From: Oscillospiraceae bacterium
GTDB lineage: Bacteria; Bacillota; Clostridia; Oscillospirales; CAG-272
Reading direction: 5' to 3'
DNA length: 64,000 nucleotides
Assembly: GCA_015063645.1 (NCBI GenBank)
Contig: SVTS01000003.1
Coordinates: 1-64,000, forward strand
In this document: piece after piece, positions 37,296 to 47,564 of the stretch
Position numbering within the stretch: the stretch's first letter is position 1
Layout of the letters: every line of letters starts with the position of its first letter
Position numbers and translations under genes: made by a program
Notes under the pieces: generated by a model
The model's input: only the letters and a program-made list of their open reading frames with translations
Told to the model about the DNA's origin: nothing
Database searches by the model: none

Positions 37296-39758
37296 TCAGT
37301 ACGGATCGTCGTCAAAAGCGGAGAACAGAGTACCGTCCTCTTTTTTTTTGCGGATCGTTTCAATCAGGGAATCCAGCTGCTCAAACGCCCACAGGATCGT
37401 GCGGAACAGATAGTAGGAGAGCAGAATCAGCACGCCCAGCACCAGTCCGCCGCCATCGGTCAGCGGCACAAAATCGAACACTTTTCCAAATGCCGCAAAG
37501 CACAGAATCACCGCCAGCGCCATGGCACCGATCACACCGCCGCGCTTCCAGTTCAGAGGACGGCAGACTTCAAAGAGAACGAGCAGTCCGATACCGGACA
37601 GAATCGCCGCCGCCATGGTACAGAGTTGATCGTTGGGGAAGGTGAACGCCGCGGCGAATGCCTGCAGAAGAAGGACCACCGCCAGATTGGCCAGTCCGCC
37701 GGGAAGCGCCTGTCTCAGCACGTTGAGCATGAAACGTCCCGTAATCCGTTCTCTGTTCGGCTCCAATGCCAGGAAAAACGCCGGCACGCCGATAGTCAGC
37801 GCGCTGATCATGGACAACTGGATTGGCACAAGGGGATACGGCAGATTGAACAGAAGAGTAAACAGCGACAGCAGGAAGGAGAAGATATTCTTCACCAGGA
37901 ACAGCGTAGCGGCGCGCTGGATGTTATTGATTACCCGGCGTCCCTCGCCAACCACGTAGGGCATGGAGCGGAAATTGGAATCCATCAGCACCAGCTGTGC
38001 CACATGGCAGGCAGCATCACTGCCGGAGGCCATGGCGATGCCGCAGTCGGCATCTTTCAGCGCCAGAACGTCATTGACACCGTCGCCGGTCATGGCAACG
38101 GTATGTCCGGCAGCCTGCAGGGCACGCACCAGCTTCCTCTTCTGATCCGGCGTAACGCGGCCGAAAACGGTGTACTTCTCCACCGCCTCCGCGTAATCCT
38201 CATCTTCCTTCAGCCTTGCGGCGTCGATATATTTCCCCGCGTCGCGGATGCCTGCCTGACGGGCAACCTCTGCAACGGTGCGGGGATTATCACCGGAGAT
38301 AACCTTGACAGTCACGCCCTGCTCGGCAAAATAGCGGAACGTATCCGGTGCATCGGGACGGATACGGTTGGTCAGCGGAATCAATGCCATGGGATAGACA
38401 CGGCTCGGCTGCAGAGGGGCAGTATTATCCGGTATACCGTCATACTGCGCCAGAAGCAGCACACGGTAGCCGGATGCTGCAAGCACATCCACCGCTTCCT
38501 TCAGAAGCCCGAAGCGGGCGCCCATAATGAAATCCGGTGCGCCGATCACATAGCTGCCCTGTCCTTCAAAGACAGCGGCGCTCCATTTGGTCGCGGAGGT
38601 AAACGGAACACGGGCACGGCAGTGCCAGTCCGTCTCACCGCGGTAATATTCAATCATGGCGCGTTCCGTATCGTTTTCTCCATCGGGCAGATTATAGTAT
38701 GCGCTGAGCACAGACTTCACCCGGCTCATGGGGAACTCCTTCTCCGCAAGGAGCACCGGATCGCCTGCCTTCATCACTTCTTCGGTGATGGTGCCCGTTT
38801 TATCCACGCAGAGCACATCCACACGGGCAAGGGTTTCGATGCAGTTCATATCCTGCGTCAGCACCTTGCGGCGGGAGAGACGGATCACACTGACCGCCAG
38901 CGCCACGCTGGTGAGCAGGAACAGTCCCTCCGGAATCATGCCGATCAGTGCCGCGACAGTGGATTCCACCGCCGATTTCACCGGCATTTCCAGAACAAAA
39001 TACTGCTTCATGAACAGGGCGATACCCATGGGAACAAGTGCGATGCCGATGACGCGGATCAGCTTTGTCAGCGACTGCATCATCTCGGATTTCGCCATGC
39101 GGACATTTTTCTTCGCCTCGATCGTCAGGCGGGAGACATAGGACTGGGCGCCCACTTTGGTCAGCCTTGCCCGGCACCGTCCAGCCACGACAAAGGAGCC
39201 GGAAAGCAGCGCATCCCCTTCGGCTTTGGCGATCTGATCCGCCTCACCGGTAACCAGCGCCTCATTCAGCTGTGCACTGCCGGATACGACAATGGCATCG
39301 GCGCAGATCTGGTCCCCCGGACCGAATTCCACGATATCATCCCGCACAAGCAAATCAGAGGGAATCATCTGCTTTTTGCCGCTCCGTATGGCGGTGTATT
39401 TGTGTACGCTCATCAGCGTCATTTTATCGATCGTCCGCTTGGAGCGGATCTCCTGAAAGATACCGATGAGGGTATTGGCGATGGCGATCACCAGAAAGAA
39501 CAGATCCTTATAGGAGCCTACGATAATCAGGCAGACCGCCAGAATTACGAAAATAAAGTTAAAGAAAGTCAGCGAATGCTGCAGAACAATCTGTTTTTCC
39601 GTTTTGGTGGGCGACTCCACCGGCGTATTGGCAAGTCCGTGTTCCCGGCGAAGGAGCGCTTCGTCATCAGTGAGCCCATCATCCGGGGAAGCTTCTCTGA
39701 CGGAAACTGCCTGAGGCGAATACAGCAGCGCCTCTTGCTGCGTCTTATGTTTTTTCAT
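37296..39758 (-). CDS. HAD-IC cation-translocating P-type ATPase
   Basis: DVLCVDKTGTITEE, KVISGDNPRTVAEVARQAGI, MTGDGVNDVLALKDADCGIAM. Confidence 0.92.
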   Translation of the reverse strand: MKKHKTQQEALLYSPQAVSVREASPDDGLTDDEALLRREHGLANTPVESPTKTEKQIVLQHSLTFFNFIFVILAVCLIIVGSYKDLFFLVIAIANTLIGIFQEIRSKRTIDKMTLMSVHKYTAIRSGKKQMIPSDLLVRDDIVEFGPGDQICADAIVVSGSAQLNEALVTGEADQIAKAEGDALLSGSFVVAGRCRARLTKVGAQSYVSRLTIEAKKNVRMAKSEMMQSLTKLIRVIGIALVPMGIALFMKQYFVLEMPVKSAVESTVAALIGMIPEGLFLLTSVALAVSVIRLSRRKVLTQDMNCIETLARVDVLCVDKTGTITEEVMKAGDPVLLAEKEFPMSRVKSVLSAYYNLPDGENDTERAMIEYYRGETDWHCRARVPFTSATKWSAAVFEGQGSYVIGAPDFIMGARFGLLKEAVDVLAASGYRVLLLAQYDGIPDNTAPLQPSRVYPMALIPLTNRIRPDAPDTFRYFAEQGVTVKVISGDNPRTVAEVARQAGIRDAGKYIDAARLKEDEDYAEAVEKYTVFGRVTPDQKRKLVRALQAAGHTVAMTGDGVNDVLALKDADCGIAMASGSDAACHVAQLVLMDSNFRSMPYVVGEGRRVINNIQRAATLFLVKNIFSFLLSLFTLLFNLPYPLVPIQLSMISALTIGVPAFFLALEPNRERITGRFMLNVLRQALPGGLANLAVVLLLQAFAAAFTFPNDQLCTMAAAILSGIGLLVLFEVCRPLNWKRGGVIGAMALAVILCFAAFGKVFDFVPLTDGGGLVLGVLILLSYYLFRTILWAFEQLDSLIETIRKKKEDGTLFSAFDDDPY

Positions 39759-39812
39759 CCGGATCCCTTCAACAAATTTGGATTTTTTCTGACAAAATCA
39801 TATATATAGATT

Positions 39813-39841
39813 ATTGTAGCCCGTTTTTCCCGCTTCGTCAA
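39813..39841 (-). promoter_or_regulatory. Sigma-A promoter of the P-type ATPase gene
   Basis: TTGACG-17-TACAAT on the minus strand. Confidence 0.65.
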
Positions 39842-39967
39842 GGGATAGAAAGTAAGTTTACATTTTAGCAACAGAATATTGATTTCCGTCGGGAAATGCA
39901 CAGCGGTTCATAATTCTGTCTCTTTTGCCATATACTATCCCTATCCCCCACAAAGGAGTTACCCGTA

Positions 39968-40849
39968 ATGCCCTCTCCGCACCGCTCCGCTGTAGTCAGC
40001 CTCCGTACTGCCGTCCGTCTGTGGCGCAGAGCCGCCGCAATTCTGCGTCGGGATCAGCTGAGTGTATACGCTGCACAGGCATCGTTTTTTCTGCTTCTTT
40101 CCGCGATCCCGCTTCTTGTGCTCATTCTGAATGTAAGTCATTTCCTGGCAGGCAGCAGTGTGGATTATTTCATCGGCATGCTGCGCGCCGCCGTCCCGGC
40201 GGATTTCCATGAGGCACTGGATACACTTCTGGATCAGTTGGAGGCAACCGGCGGCATTCCCCTTCTGTCCATCACAGCATTCACCGCGCTGTGGAGTGCA
40301 TCCCGGGGTATGGCGGCACTGGAGAGAGGACTCGGCGGCGTATACGGCATTGACATGAATCACGGATTCTTCCGGAATATTCTGCGCTCGCTTCTGTACA
40401 CGGCTGTCTTTATTCTGCTGATTCCCGCCACGCTTCTGCTGCTCGTCTTCGGCGCGCAGATCGCGGATTTCATCATGTCGGCACTGCCCGCGCTGGAGTC
40501 GCCCATTACCCGCCTGATGGAAGCCCGCGGTCTGCTCATGTTTCTGTTTCTCTCGCTGTTTTTCTCGCTGGAACATCACATCATTCTGCGGCACGACCGC
40601 CGCGGCGGACGCATGCCGCTGTATCTGCCGGGCGCGATGCTCTCCGCCGCGGGATGGATGCTGTTTTCCTATCTGTATTCGCTGTATATCCGATACTTTC
40701 CCCGTTCAGCTCAGCTGTACGGCAGTCTGGCACTGCTTGTGATCCTGATGCTCTGGCTGTATTTCTGCATGATCATTTTCCTCTGCGGAGCGGAGGTAAA
40801 CAAACTGATCAACCGCTGGATTGCGGAAGAGAAACGTCCGCGCCCGTAA
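39968..40849 (+). CDS. YihY/BrkB family membrane protein
   Basis: ILRRDQLSVYAAQASFFLLLSAIPLLVLIL; GSLALLVILMLWLYFCMIIFLCGAEVNK. Confidence 0.9.
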   Translation: MPSPHRSAVVSLRTAVRLWRRAAAILRRDQLSVYAAQASFFLLLSAIPLLVLILNVSHFLAGSSVDYFIGMLRAAVPADFHEALDTLLDQLEATGGIPLLSITAFTALWSASRGMAALERGLGGVYGIDMNHGFFRNILRSLLYTAVFILLIPATLLLLVFGAQIADFIMSALPALESPITRLMEARGLLMFLFLSLFFSLEHHIILRHDRRGGRMPLYLPGAMLSAAGWMLFSYLYSLYIRYFPRSAQLYGSLALLVILMLWLYFCMIIFLCGAEVNKLINRWIAEEKRPRP

Positions 40850-40851
40850 AG

Positions 40852-40885
40852 AACAGCCCTTTCCGATCCGGAAAAGGCTGTTTTT
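40852..40885 (+). terminator. Intrinsic terminator
   Basis: aacagccctttccgatccggaaaaggctgttttt. Confidence 0.7.
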
Positions 40886-40891
40886 GTTTAT

Positions 40892-43543
40892 TCATCGGAA
40901 TTCTTTCAGTTTGGAGGTCAATAGCATACAGCGCGCCGTTTCATGCCAGCTTTCCGGCGTGATCAGCTCCGTTTCACGGGCTATCGCATCGGCGATATAC
41001 TCCGGATTCAGATACTCTGTATTGCCGCAGGCGGTGATCGCTTCCACAACGAGGGTACCGTTATCTGCATCGTACCGCGCCTGCAGTCCCCGCATCAGGG
41101 AAGTAATATCCACTTCTTTTTCGCCGCTCTTGGATTTTTTTATCATGAGCACCGGTGAAGCAAAGCGCTTTTCGATCTGCTCTGCCGCCTCTGCCGACGC
41201 GTGAGGCGTATGGAATATCAGCCGGCAGCGTGCGAAGGCGATCTCCGACAGTTTTGCGGCAGATTCGTAGGCATCCAGGATATCAATCCCGTCCGGTGCC
41301 ACGGCAGTCATCCGTTCTTTGATTTCACTGAGAGACACGTCGGAGCGGACCCGGATATCCAGAATCTCCCGCTCGGATGCGCATCCCACGGAGAGAGGAG
41401 ACGCGAACACCAGCTTCGGACGGGGATTATATCCCTCCGAATAGTACACCGGCAGACCGGAACGGGTCACGATATGCATCATGATCCGCTGCAGATCCAG
41501 ATGTCCGATGAACAGCGCAGGATGCCGCTTGCGGAAGAGAATCCGCACGGGACGGAAGAGTGTTTTTGTGGGATCAATCGGCGGGACAAATCCGGGCAGA
41601 CCCTTGGGCTGTGCCGGCTCAGCCGGCTTCGCAGGAGCTGATGCATCAGGCTTTGCAGCCTTCACAGGAGCATTTCCGCCGCGCATCTTGCCGCCGGGGC
41701 ACCATGTACAGTTCTTCGCATCGGTTATGCCGTCGGCACCGCATCCGGAGCACTGATCGTGACATCCGGGGGTAGGCGTACCCTGCTGTGCCTTGTGGCG
41801 CTCACGGAGCAGATAGGATTTCGACACGCCGCAGTCGATCATATCCCACGGAAGAATCTCGTCATCCGGAATGGAGCGATTGGCATAGAATGCCGGATCC
41901 AGCCCCACACGGCGGAGCACGTCCATCCACTTATCATAACAGAAGTGGTCTTCCCAGGAATCGAAGCGGAAGCCCTCTTTCTGCGCCAGCTCCAGCGCAT
42001 CAGCCAGACGGCGGTCACCGCGGGCAAGCACTGCCTCCATATGGGAAGTACGTGCATCGTGATAATTATAGCGGATCTTACGGTCCGTGATTTTGGAGGC
42101 AATGAATTTCTGTTTTGCCAGCAGTGTCTCCATATCCTCCTGCGGCTCCCACTGGAACGGCGTCATCGGCTTCGGAATAAAGCATGCCACGCTGATGGTG
42201 ACCTGCGGCGGACGGGCACGGTTGCGTCCCGGCGTACGGTAGAATTCATCCAGCACATGCGCCGCCAGATCGGCGATTCCCGCCAGATCCTCCTCCGTCT
42301 CTCCGGGCAGACCGTTCATAAAATACAGCTTTACCTGATTCTTGCCCGCTTCAAATGCGATGCGGCAGGCGCCCAGGATTTCCTCTTCGGTGACGTTTTT
42401 ATTGATCACGTCTCTGAGGCGCTGTGTGCCCGCCTCAGGCGCAAATGTGAGGGTGGATGTCCGGACACTGGATACCTTATCCATCAGTTCTTTCGTAAAG
42501 CTGTCGGCGCGCAGGGACGGCAGTGCCAGATTGATCTTCTTCTCATCCGTCCACTCCAGCAGGCGGTCGGTCAGCTCATCAATTTCGGTATAATCGCTGA
42601 TGGACAGGGACATCAGGGAAATCTCGTCATAGCCGGTATTTTCAGCGGTTTCTCTCGCCAGATCGCAGAGAACGGGGACGGATTTTTCACGCACCGGGCG
42701 GGAAATAAATCCTGCCTGACAGAAGCGGCATCCGCGCACGCAGCCGCGGTACACTTCCAGCGTCACGCGATCCTGCACCGTCTCGATCAGCGGCATTACA
42801 GGACAGGTGGGCACCACGGTATGATCCACATCAGCGACGATGCGTTTTTTTACCTTGGCGGGAACATCGTCATATTTCGGCGTGATCGATGCGATTGTTC
42901 CGTCTTCCTTGTAGCAAATCTCATACAGAGACGGCACGTAGAAGCCCTCCAGCCGTGCCGCGGCACGCAGGAATGCTTCCTTTGTGAACGAGCCGTCCTT
43001 CTTCATGGACAGATACAGCCGCGCAAGCTCCGGCAGGGCTTCCTCACCCTCGCCAATGGAGAATATATCCACAAACGGCGCCATGGGCTCTCCGTTATAT
43101 GCGCAGGGACCGCCCGCCAGAATGATCGGCGCATCCTCACCGCGATCTGCGGAACGCAGGGGCAATCCTGCCAGATCCATCATATTCAGCACGTTTGTGT
43201 AGCACATCTCATACTGCAGTGTGAACGCAACAATATCGAATTCGCCCACACCGTCTCCGCTTTCGTGGGTAAAGAGCGGAATGCCGCGGCGGCGCATTTC
43301 GTCCTCCATATCCGTCCACGGTGCATAGACACGCTCGCACCATACGCCGTCCACTTCATTCAGCGCCTGCGTGAGAATCCGCATGCCCAGATTGGACATA
43401 CCGATCTCATAGGTATCCGGGAAACAGAATGCAACGCGAAGCTGTACCTCATCGGGATTCTTGAACACCGATCCCGGCTCACCGCCGCTGTATCTGCCCG
43501 GTTTTTCCACATCTGCCAGAAAAGCACGGATGTCATCTCTCAT
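40892..43543 (-). CDS. TIGR03960 family B12-binding-like radical SAM protein fused to TIGR03936 (DUF2344)
   Basis: YRGCVRGCRFCQAGFISRPVREKS; FRKRHPALFIGHLDLQRIMMHIVTRSGLPVYYSEGYNPRPKLVFASPLSVG. Confidence 0.9.
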   Translation of the reverse strand: MRDDIRAFLADVEKPGRYSGGEPGSVFKNPDEVQLRVAFCFPDTYEIGMSNLGMRILTQALNEVDGVWCERVYAPWTDMEDEMRRRGIPLFTHESGDGVGEFDIVAFTLQYEMCYTNVLNMMDLAGLPLRSADRGEDAPIILAGGPCAYNGEPMAPFVDIFSIGEGEEALPELARLYLSMKKDGSFTKEAFLRAAARLEGFYVPSLYEICYKEDGTIASITPKYDDVPAKVKKRIVADVDHTVVPTCPVMPLIETVQDRVTLEVYRGCVRGCRFCQAGFISRPVREKSVPVLCDLARETAENTGYDEISLMSLSISDYTEIDELTDRLLEWTDEKKINLALPSLRADSFTKELMDKVSSVRTSTLTFAPEAGTQRLRDVINKNVTEEEILGACRIAFEAGKNQVKLYFMNGLPGETEEDLAGIADLAAHVLDEFYRTPGRNRARPPQVTISVACFIPKPMTPFQWEPQEDMETLLAKQKFIASKITDRKIRYNYHDARTSHMEAVLARGDRRLADALELAQKEGFRFDSWEDHFCYDKWMDVLRRVGLDPAFYANRSIPDDEILPWDMIDCGVSKSYLLRERHKAQQGTPTPGCHDQCSGCGADGITDAKNCTWCPGGKMRGGNAPVKAAKPDASAPAKPAEPAQPKGLPGFVPPIDPTKTLFRPVRILFRKRHPALFIGHLDLQRIMMHIVTRSGLPVYYSEGYNPRPKLVFASPLSVGCASEREILDIRVRSDVSLSEIKERMTAVAPDGIDILDAYESAAKLSEIAFARCRLIFHTPHASAEAAEQIEKRFASPVLMIKKSKSGEKEVDITSLMRGLQARYDADNGTLVVEAITACGNTEYLNPEYIADAIARETELITPESWHETARCMLLTSKLKEFR

Positions 43544-43612
43544 AGCTGTATATACACGGGAAACTTCACACAAGTTCCCCGTATCCTTTCACATAAAGTT
43601 TTGGAAGAGGGG

Positions 43613-43650
43613 TACGGGGAGGGACTTTTTTCAAAAAGTCCCTCCCCGTA
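43613..43650 (-). terminator. Terminator hairpin with GGGGAGGGACTTT core
   Basis: 18-nt arms tacggggagggacttttt/aaaaagtccctccccgta; related copy at 57354. Confidence 0.65.
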
Positions 43651-43654
43651 TTTC

Positions 43655-46078
43655 TTATTTAATATACAATTTCGTTGTCAGTGCGGCGGGGATCATCCAG
43701 AACAGCTGATTTGCCACAACAAGCCAGGATCCGATTGCACTGAGATTGCCCGACAGGGATACGATGAACATGATCGTCAGCGTGACGATTGCTGCGATAA
43801 TGCTGATGATCATATTGGTACGCTTGACGCTGAGCACCGTATCGCACAGGGAAACGACCTGAAGCAACCCCTTGGTGGAACCGCGGGTCACGATACCGCT
43901 GTCTGCGCGCTCACGATCGGCATCGCCGTCATGAAGCTTCACAACCTTCAGCGGGTACTTCTTGCCCTTCACCTTGGAGAAGATCATCTCTTCGTCGATG
44001 TTGGGATCCAGAGTCTTCACGCATACGCAGGTGCCGTTATTGGCGAACTGGCGCACGATGAATTCAAAGTCCGCATCCATGATGTACTTGATATACATCT
44101 TAGCGACGTACTTGCCGTCACGCACCATGTACATGATGCTGAGATCGCCCTCGATGTAGGAATCCTCCTCCACCGTTTCCGCAGGAAGTTCAATTCCAAG
44201 CTCTGTCAGTACGGAAGAACGGCCGAACACGATGCTGCGTCCGTCCACGCTGGCTTCCAGATAGCCGACGCCGGCGCTGAGGATTTCCACGTCATCGGAA
44301 TGTCCCATTTCGATGGTAGCAACATCAAACACATCGCCAAGCGGACCGCCTGCGGCGGAGAATACGCTGGCAGCGTAATACAGAATACGGTCGATACGGT
44401 TATTGCCCACGATCTTGATATTCTGTACCTTTACACCGTAGGAGGGGAACACGTTCTTATCATCAAAGGAGATGATGGACGCGCCCGCATATTCCTCAAG
44501 GGAGGATTCGCCCACGATGGTGCTGTCCATTTCATACGCATCCTGATTTGCCTTATAGAAAGGATAGCTGTATGTAAAAAACATGGACATCGGGATCGCA
44601 CCGAGGATTGCCACATAGGCAATGCTGACAGCATCCGCAGCGGATGCACCGCCGACTGCCGCGAAAATCGCCAGAAGAACTGCGGCGGCGGTGATCACCG
44701 TCAGCATGGCGGTTACGTAAACGCGGGTGGAATTCAGGATAGCTGTGGTACGGGAGAAATATCCGTCCACGAAATCCGCCTGTTCAATCTGCAGAACATC
44801 CGGATTGTCCTCATCCAGCGCGCCGAACGCCTCGCTCTCAGGAGAAGAAGCAGATGAAGGAATGCGGCGGAAGACGAATTTCTGTTTTTTGGAGGAAACA
44901 ATATTAAAGGAGAAAATCTCGCGCTTGGTATTCAGATAGGAGAAAACCAGTGCCATCAGTGCGCAGGCGGCAACGGCGAAGTTATACACCGGCGGTTCCA
45001 CGCCCTGTACGGACAGCATAGCGGCAATGGTGGAATACAGCACGCCGAACACAGCAAGGACAGCAAGAACGCTTTCCGGTGTCGGGCGACCGGTGATCAG
45101 ATTCCGCACGCCGGCGAAAATCTGCTCATAGGCAACTGCGCAGGCAAGCAGCATGATCTGCAGGCTTACCATGATATAGACAACGGGATATACAGCGGGA
45201 TCCAGCGCACCGGCAAACTGCACGCCGAAGATGGAAATATTCTCGAAGAAGAACGCAAGCACTGCCAGGAAAGCGGCAGCAGCCATCTTGATCTTGAGCG
45301 AAGTGAGAGAATACTTATAGGCAGCGGCAATCTTGGGTGTCTGGGAGCGCTCGGTATATTCATACTCAACAACGCGGCGCTGCTGCTCCTCGTATTCCTT
45401 CGCTTCCGCATCATTGCGGGCAGCTACCTTATCGGCGGTACCAACGCCGGCTTTTTTATCCAGCTGATCTTCCATGCCCCAGCCGACGAAGAGATTCTGC
45501 TCCGTATCATCCACTTCCTCGGGAGAAAGCTCATCGGGATCAACGGCGTCTTCTTCCGCTTCGGCTGATTTTTCGGGCTCCTTGGATTCTTTTTTGTCCG
45601 CGGAAGGATCATCCAGCCCCAGAGCCATCAGCAATTCAGGATCAATCTCCTCACGGGGCGCCTCCTCGGAAATCTCCTCCGCGATTTTGATATCTTCATC
45701 CTCATTCTCATCGGAATCTTCCTGTGCAGAGGAAATCTGATCAAAGATTTCGCTGTCAGGTGCCGCAGGTTCTTCCTTTTTCCGGGAAGAACGCAGGCGC
45801 GCAAAGAAGCCCTGTTTTTTCGGCGGATCCTCCTCCGGATAGTCCTCGTCGATAACTTCCTCTTCCTCCTCCGGAACAATCTCTGCCGGAGCGGGTTTCT
45901 GCGCTTTCTTCGGGTTCTCGGACGCAGGTACCTCCTCCTCAGACTCGGCAAATTCGGGGAGATATTTCCGCAGAAGCTCCTGAATCTCCAGATCGCTGTC
46001 GGTATTCACATCCGGACTGGAGGATTTTACGTTTGTTTTCTGCGCGGCGTTCGATGCGGATTTATTTTTCTCATTCAT
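43655..46078 (-). CDS. Membrane protein resembling a catalytically degenerate P-type ATPase, with acidic N-terminal region
   Basis: C-terminal order of segments resembles P1-type ATPases; ISFDDKNVFPSYGVKV in place of DKTGT; HDGDAD in place of GDGxND. Confidence 0.65.
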   Translation of the reverse strand: MNEKNKSASNAAQKTNVKSSSPDVNTDSDLEIQELLRKYLPEFAESEEEVPASENPKKAQKPAPAEIVPEEEEEVIDEDYPEEDPPKKQGFFARLRSSRKKEEPAAPDSEIFDQISSAQEDSDENEDEDIKIAEEISEEAPREEIDPELLMALGLDDPSADKKESKEPEKSAEAEEDAVDPDELSPEEVDDTEQNLFVGWGMEDQLDKKAGVGTADKVAARNDAEAKEYEEQQRRVVEYEYTERSQTPKIAAAYKYSLTSLKIKMAAAAFLAVLAFFFENISIFGVQFAGALDPAVYPVVYIMVSLQIMLLACAVAYEQIFAGVRNLITGRPTPESVLAVLAVFGVLYSTIAAMLSVQGVEPPVYNFAVAACALMALVFSYLNTKREIFSFNIVSSKKQKFVFRRIPSSASSPESEAFGALDEDNPDVLQIEQADFVDGYFSRTTAILNSTRVYVTAMLTVITAAAVLLAIFAAVGGASAADAVSIAYVAILGAIPMSMFFTYSYPFYKANQDAYEMDSTIVGESSLEEYAGASIISFDDKNVFPSYGVKVQNIKIVGNNRIDRILYYAASVFSAAGGPLGDVFDVATIEMGHSDDVEILSAGVGYLEASVDGRSIVFGRSSVLTELGIELPAETVEEDSYIEGDLSIMYMVRDGKYVAKMYIKYIMDADFEFIVRQFANNGTCVCVKTLDPNIDEEMIFSKVKGKKYPLKVVKLHDGDADRERADSGIVTRGSTKGLLQVVSLCDTVLSVKRTNMIISIIAAIVTLTIMFIVSLSGNLSAIGSWLVVANQLFWMIPAALTTKLYIK

Positions 46079-46107
46079 AGCTTTTCATCCAATCATCAAA
46101 AGATTTA

Positions 46108-46944
46108 TCACGGTTTCGGAGTTCGCTGCATCCGGGCTGCGTGACACAGAATCACGGAAGCGGCTGTGGAAACGTTCAGAGAATTGACCTGCCCATACAT
46201 GGGGATGGATACAATAAAATCGCTTTTTTCACGGACAAGACGGCTGACGCCTTCTCCCTCGCTGCCCAGCACAACGGCGACGCCCGTATCCCAATCGGTT
46301 TCGTAATAGGGCGTACCGCCTGCTTCGGCGGTGTAGATCCAGAGACCAAGTTCCTTCAGTTTTTCCACGGCGGAGGCAATGTTCTGCACCTTGGCGACGG
46401 CCATATGCTCCAGCGCACCGGCGGAAGCAGTTGCCACCACGGGGGTAAGTCCCACGGCATGCCTCTTAGGAAGCACGATACCGTGCGCACCGGCGCATTC
46501 CGCGCATCGGATCACGGCACCGAGATTATGGGGATCCTCAATTCCGTCACAGACAACCACAAGGGGACGCTCACCCTTTTCCCGGGCGATTTCCACGATG
46601 GTTTCCAGATCCACGTACTGCTTCTCAGCCGCCATAGCGGCAACGCCCTGGTGATGTGCGCCGCAGGTCATGGTATCCAGTTTGGCGTTATCCACTTCGA
46701 TCACCGGAATACCGAGGCGGATCGCCTCAGCGACAATCACGGTGATGGAGCCCTCACGGTCACCAGCTCGGACGAAGATTTTATCCACAGAACGCCCGGT
46801 TTTCAGCAGTTCACGCACGGAATTCCGTCCTGCGACGACATTTTCCGGCGGCGCCTGCGCCTCACGGCGGGAATCATCCTGCCGGCGGGCGGGGGTATTT
46901 TTGTTTCTTGAAAAATTCTTTTTCTTATTCGGGTAGTTATTCAT
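46108..46944 (-). CDS. rlmB: 23S rRNA (guanosine-2'-O-)-methyltransferase RlmB (TrmH family)
   Basis: VAGRNSVRELLKTGRSVDKIFV, DGIEDPHNLGAVIRCAECAGAHGIVLPKR, VLGSEGEGVSRLV. Confidence 0.93.
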   Translation of the reverse strand: MNNYPNKKKNFSRNKNTPARRQDDSRREAQAPPENVVAGRNSVRELLKTGRSVDKIFVRAGDREGSITVIVAEAIRLGIPVIEVDNAKLDTMTCGAHHQGVAAMAAEKQYVDLETIVEIAREKGERPLVVVCDGIEDPHNLGAVIRCAECAGAHGIVLPKRHAVGLTPVVATASAGALEHMAVAKVQNIASAVEKLKELGLWIYTAEAGGTPYYETDWDTGVAVVLGSEGEGVSRLVREKSDFIVSIPMYGQVNSLNVSTAASVILCHAARMQRTPKP

Positions 46945-47096
46945 TGTGATATCCGACCACCGGTCGGCCCTTTTCCTTCTCAAATAGACGCAGATATAAG
47001 TACTCTGCATACATTATATCACAAAAAAATGCGTTTGTACATATAATTTTATTTTTTTCTCAAAAAGAATATTTTCCTATGCCGCTTTCCGGCAGA

Positions 47097-47128
47097 AAAA
47101 AGAAGGCACACGGAAACCGTGCACCTTC
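47097..47128 (-). terminator. Strand-specific terminator for the zinc-ribbon gene
   Basis: GAAGGUGCACGG-UUU-CCGUGUGCCUUC-UUUUUU, fully paired only as minus-strand RNA (two G-U wobbles). Confidence 0.8.
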
Positions 47129-47148
47129 GATTTTATCAGGATACAGAA

Positions 47149-47427
47149 TTACTGCTGCTCCTTGATGGCTGCAAAGCACTCGCTGCAGTAAACCGGTCTG
47201 TCGCTGGTGGGCTGGAAGGGAACCTTAGCTTCCTTGCCGCATCTTGCGCAAACAGTGGTAAACAGCTCTCTCTGCGTCTTGGTGGCGTTCTTGCGTGCGT
47301 CACGGCAGGTCTTGCAGCGCTGGGGCTCATTCTGGAAGCCCTTCTCTGCGTAGAACTCCTGCTCGCCGGCGGTGAATACGAACTCGTTGCCGCATTCTTT
47401 GCACGTCAGTGTCTTGTCCTGGTACAT
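47149..47427 (-). CDS. Zinc-ribbon domain protein
   Basis: CKECGNEFVFTAGEQEFYAEKGFQNEPQRCKTCRDARK and CARCGKEAKVPFQPTSDRPVYCSEC. Confidence 0.9.
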   Translation of the reverse strand: MYQDKTLTCKECGNEFVFTAGEQEFYAEKGFQNEPQRCKTCRDARKNATKTQRELFTTVCARCGKEAKVPFQPTSDRPVYCSECFAAIKEQQ

Positions 47428-47464
47428 TTCTTCAACCTCGCTTAAAAAATGGATAAAAATTTTT

Positions 47465-47527
47465 GCCCTCGACGGACTTTCACCGTCACCTTTGGAATAC
47501 AACGCTCTGAGATTAAGCTATTCGGGC
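47465..47527 (-). ncRNA. Candidate structured 5' leader RNA (three-way junction with T-loop)
   Basis: Minus RNA: GCCC/GGGC encloses GAAUA/UAUUC and GACGG-UGAAAGU-CCGUC. Confidence 0.45.
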
Positions 47528-47564
47528 TTACATATTAAAAATGCTTTCGCATCTAATATCAAAT

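Noticed and set aside
41759-44857. 1032-codon plus-strand ORF
   Set aside because: Exact antisense register to the radical SAM gene (40892-43543), extending over the next gene; low-complexity His/Arg/Gly-rich translation with no recognisable family. Result of TTA/CTA/TCA avoidance.
47465-47527. tRNA gene resembling GCCCGAATAGCTTAATCTCAGAGC...GACGGTGAAAGTCCGTC
   Set aside because: D-arm-like and T-arm-like segments exist, but the stretch between them is about 7 nt too short for an anticodon arm and the acceptor pairs only 4 bp. Treated as a leader RNA candidate instead.
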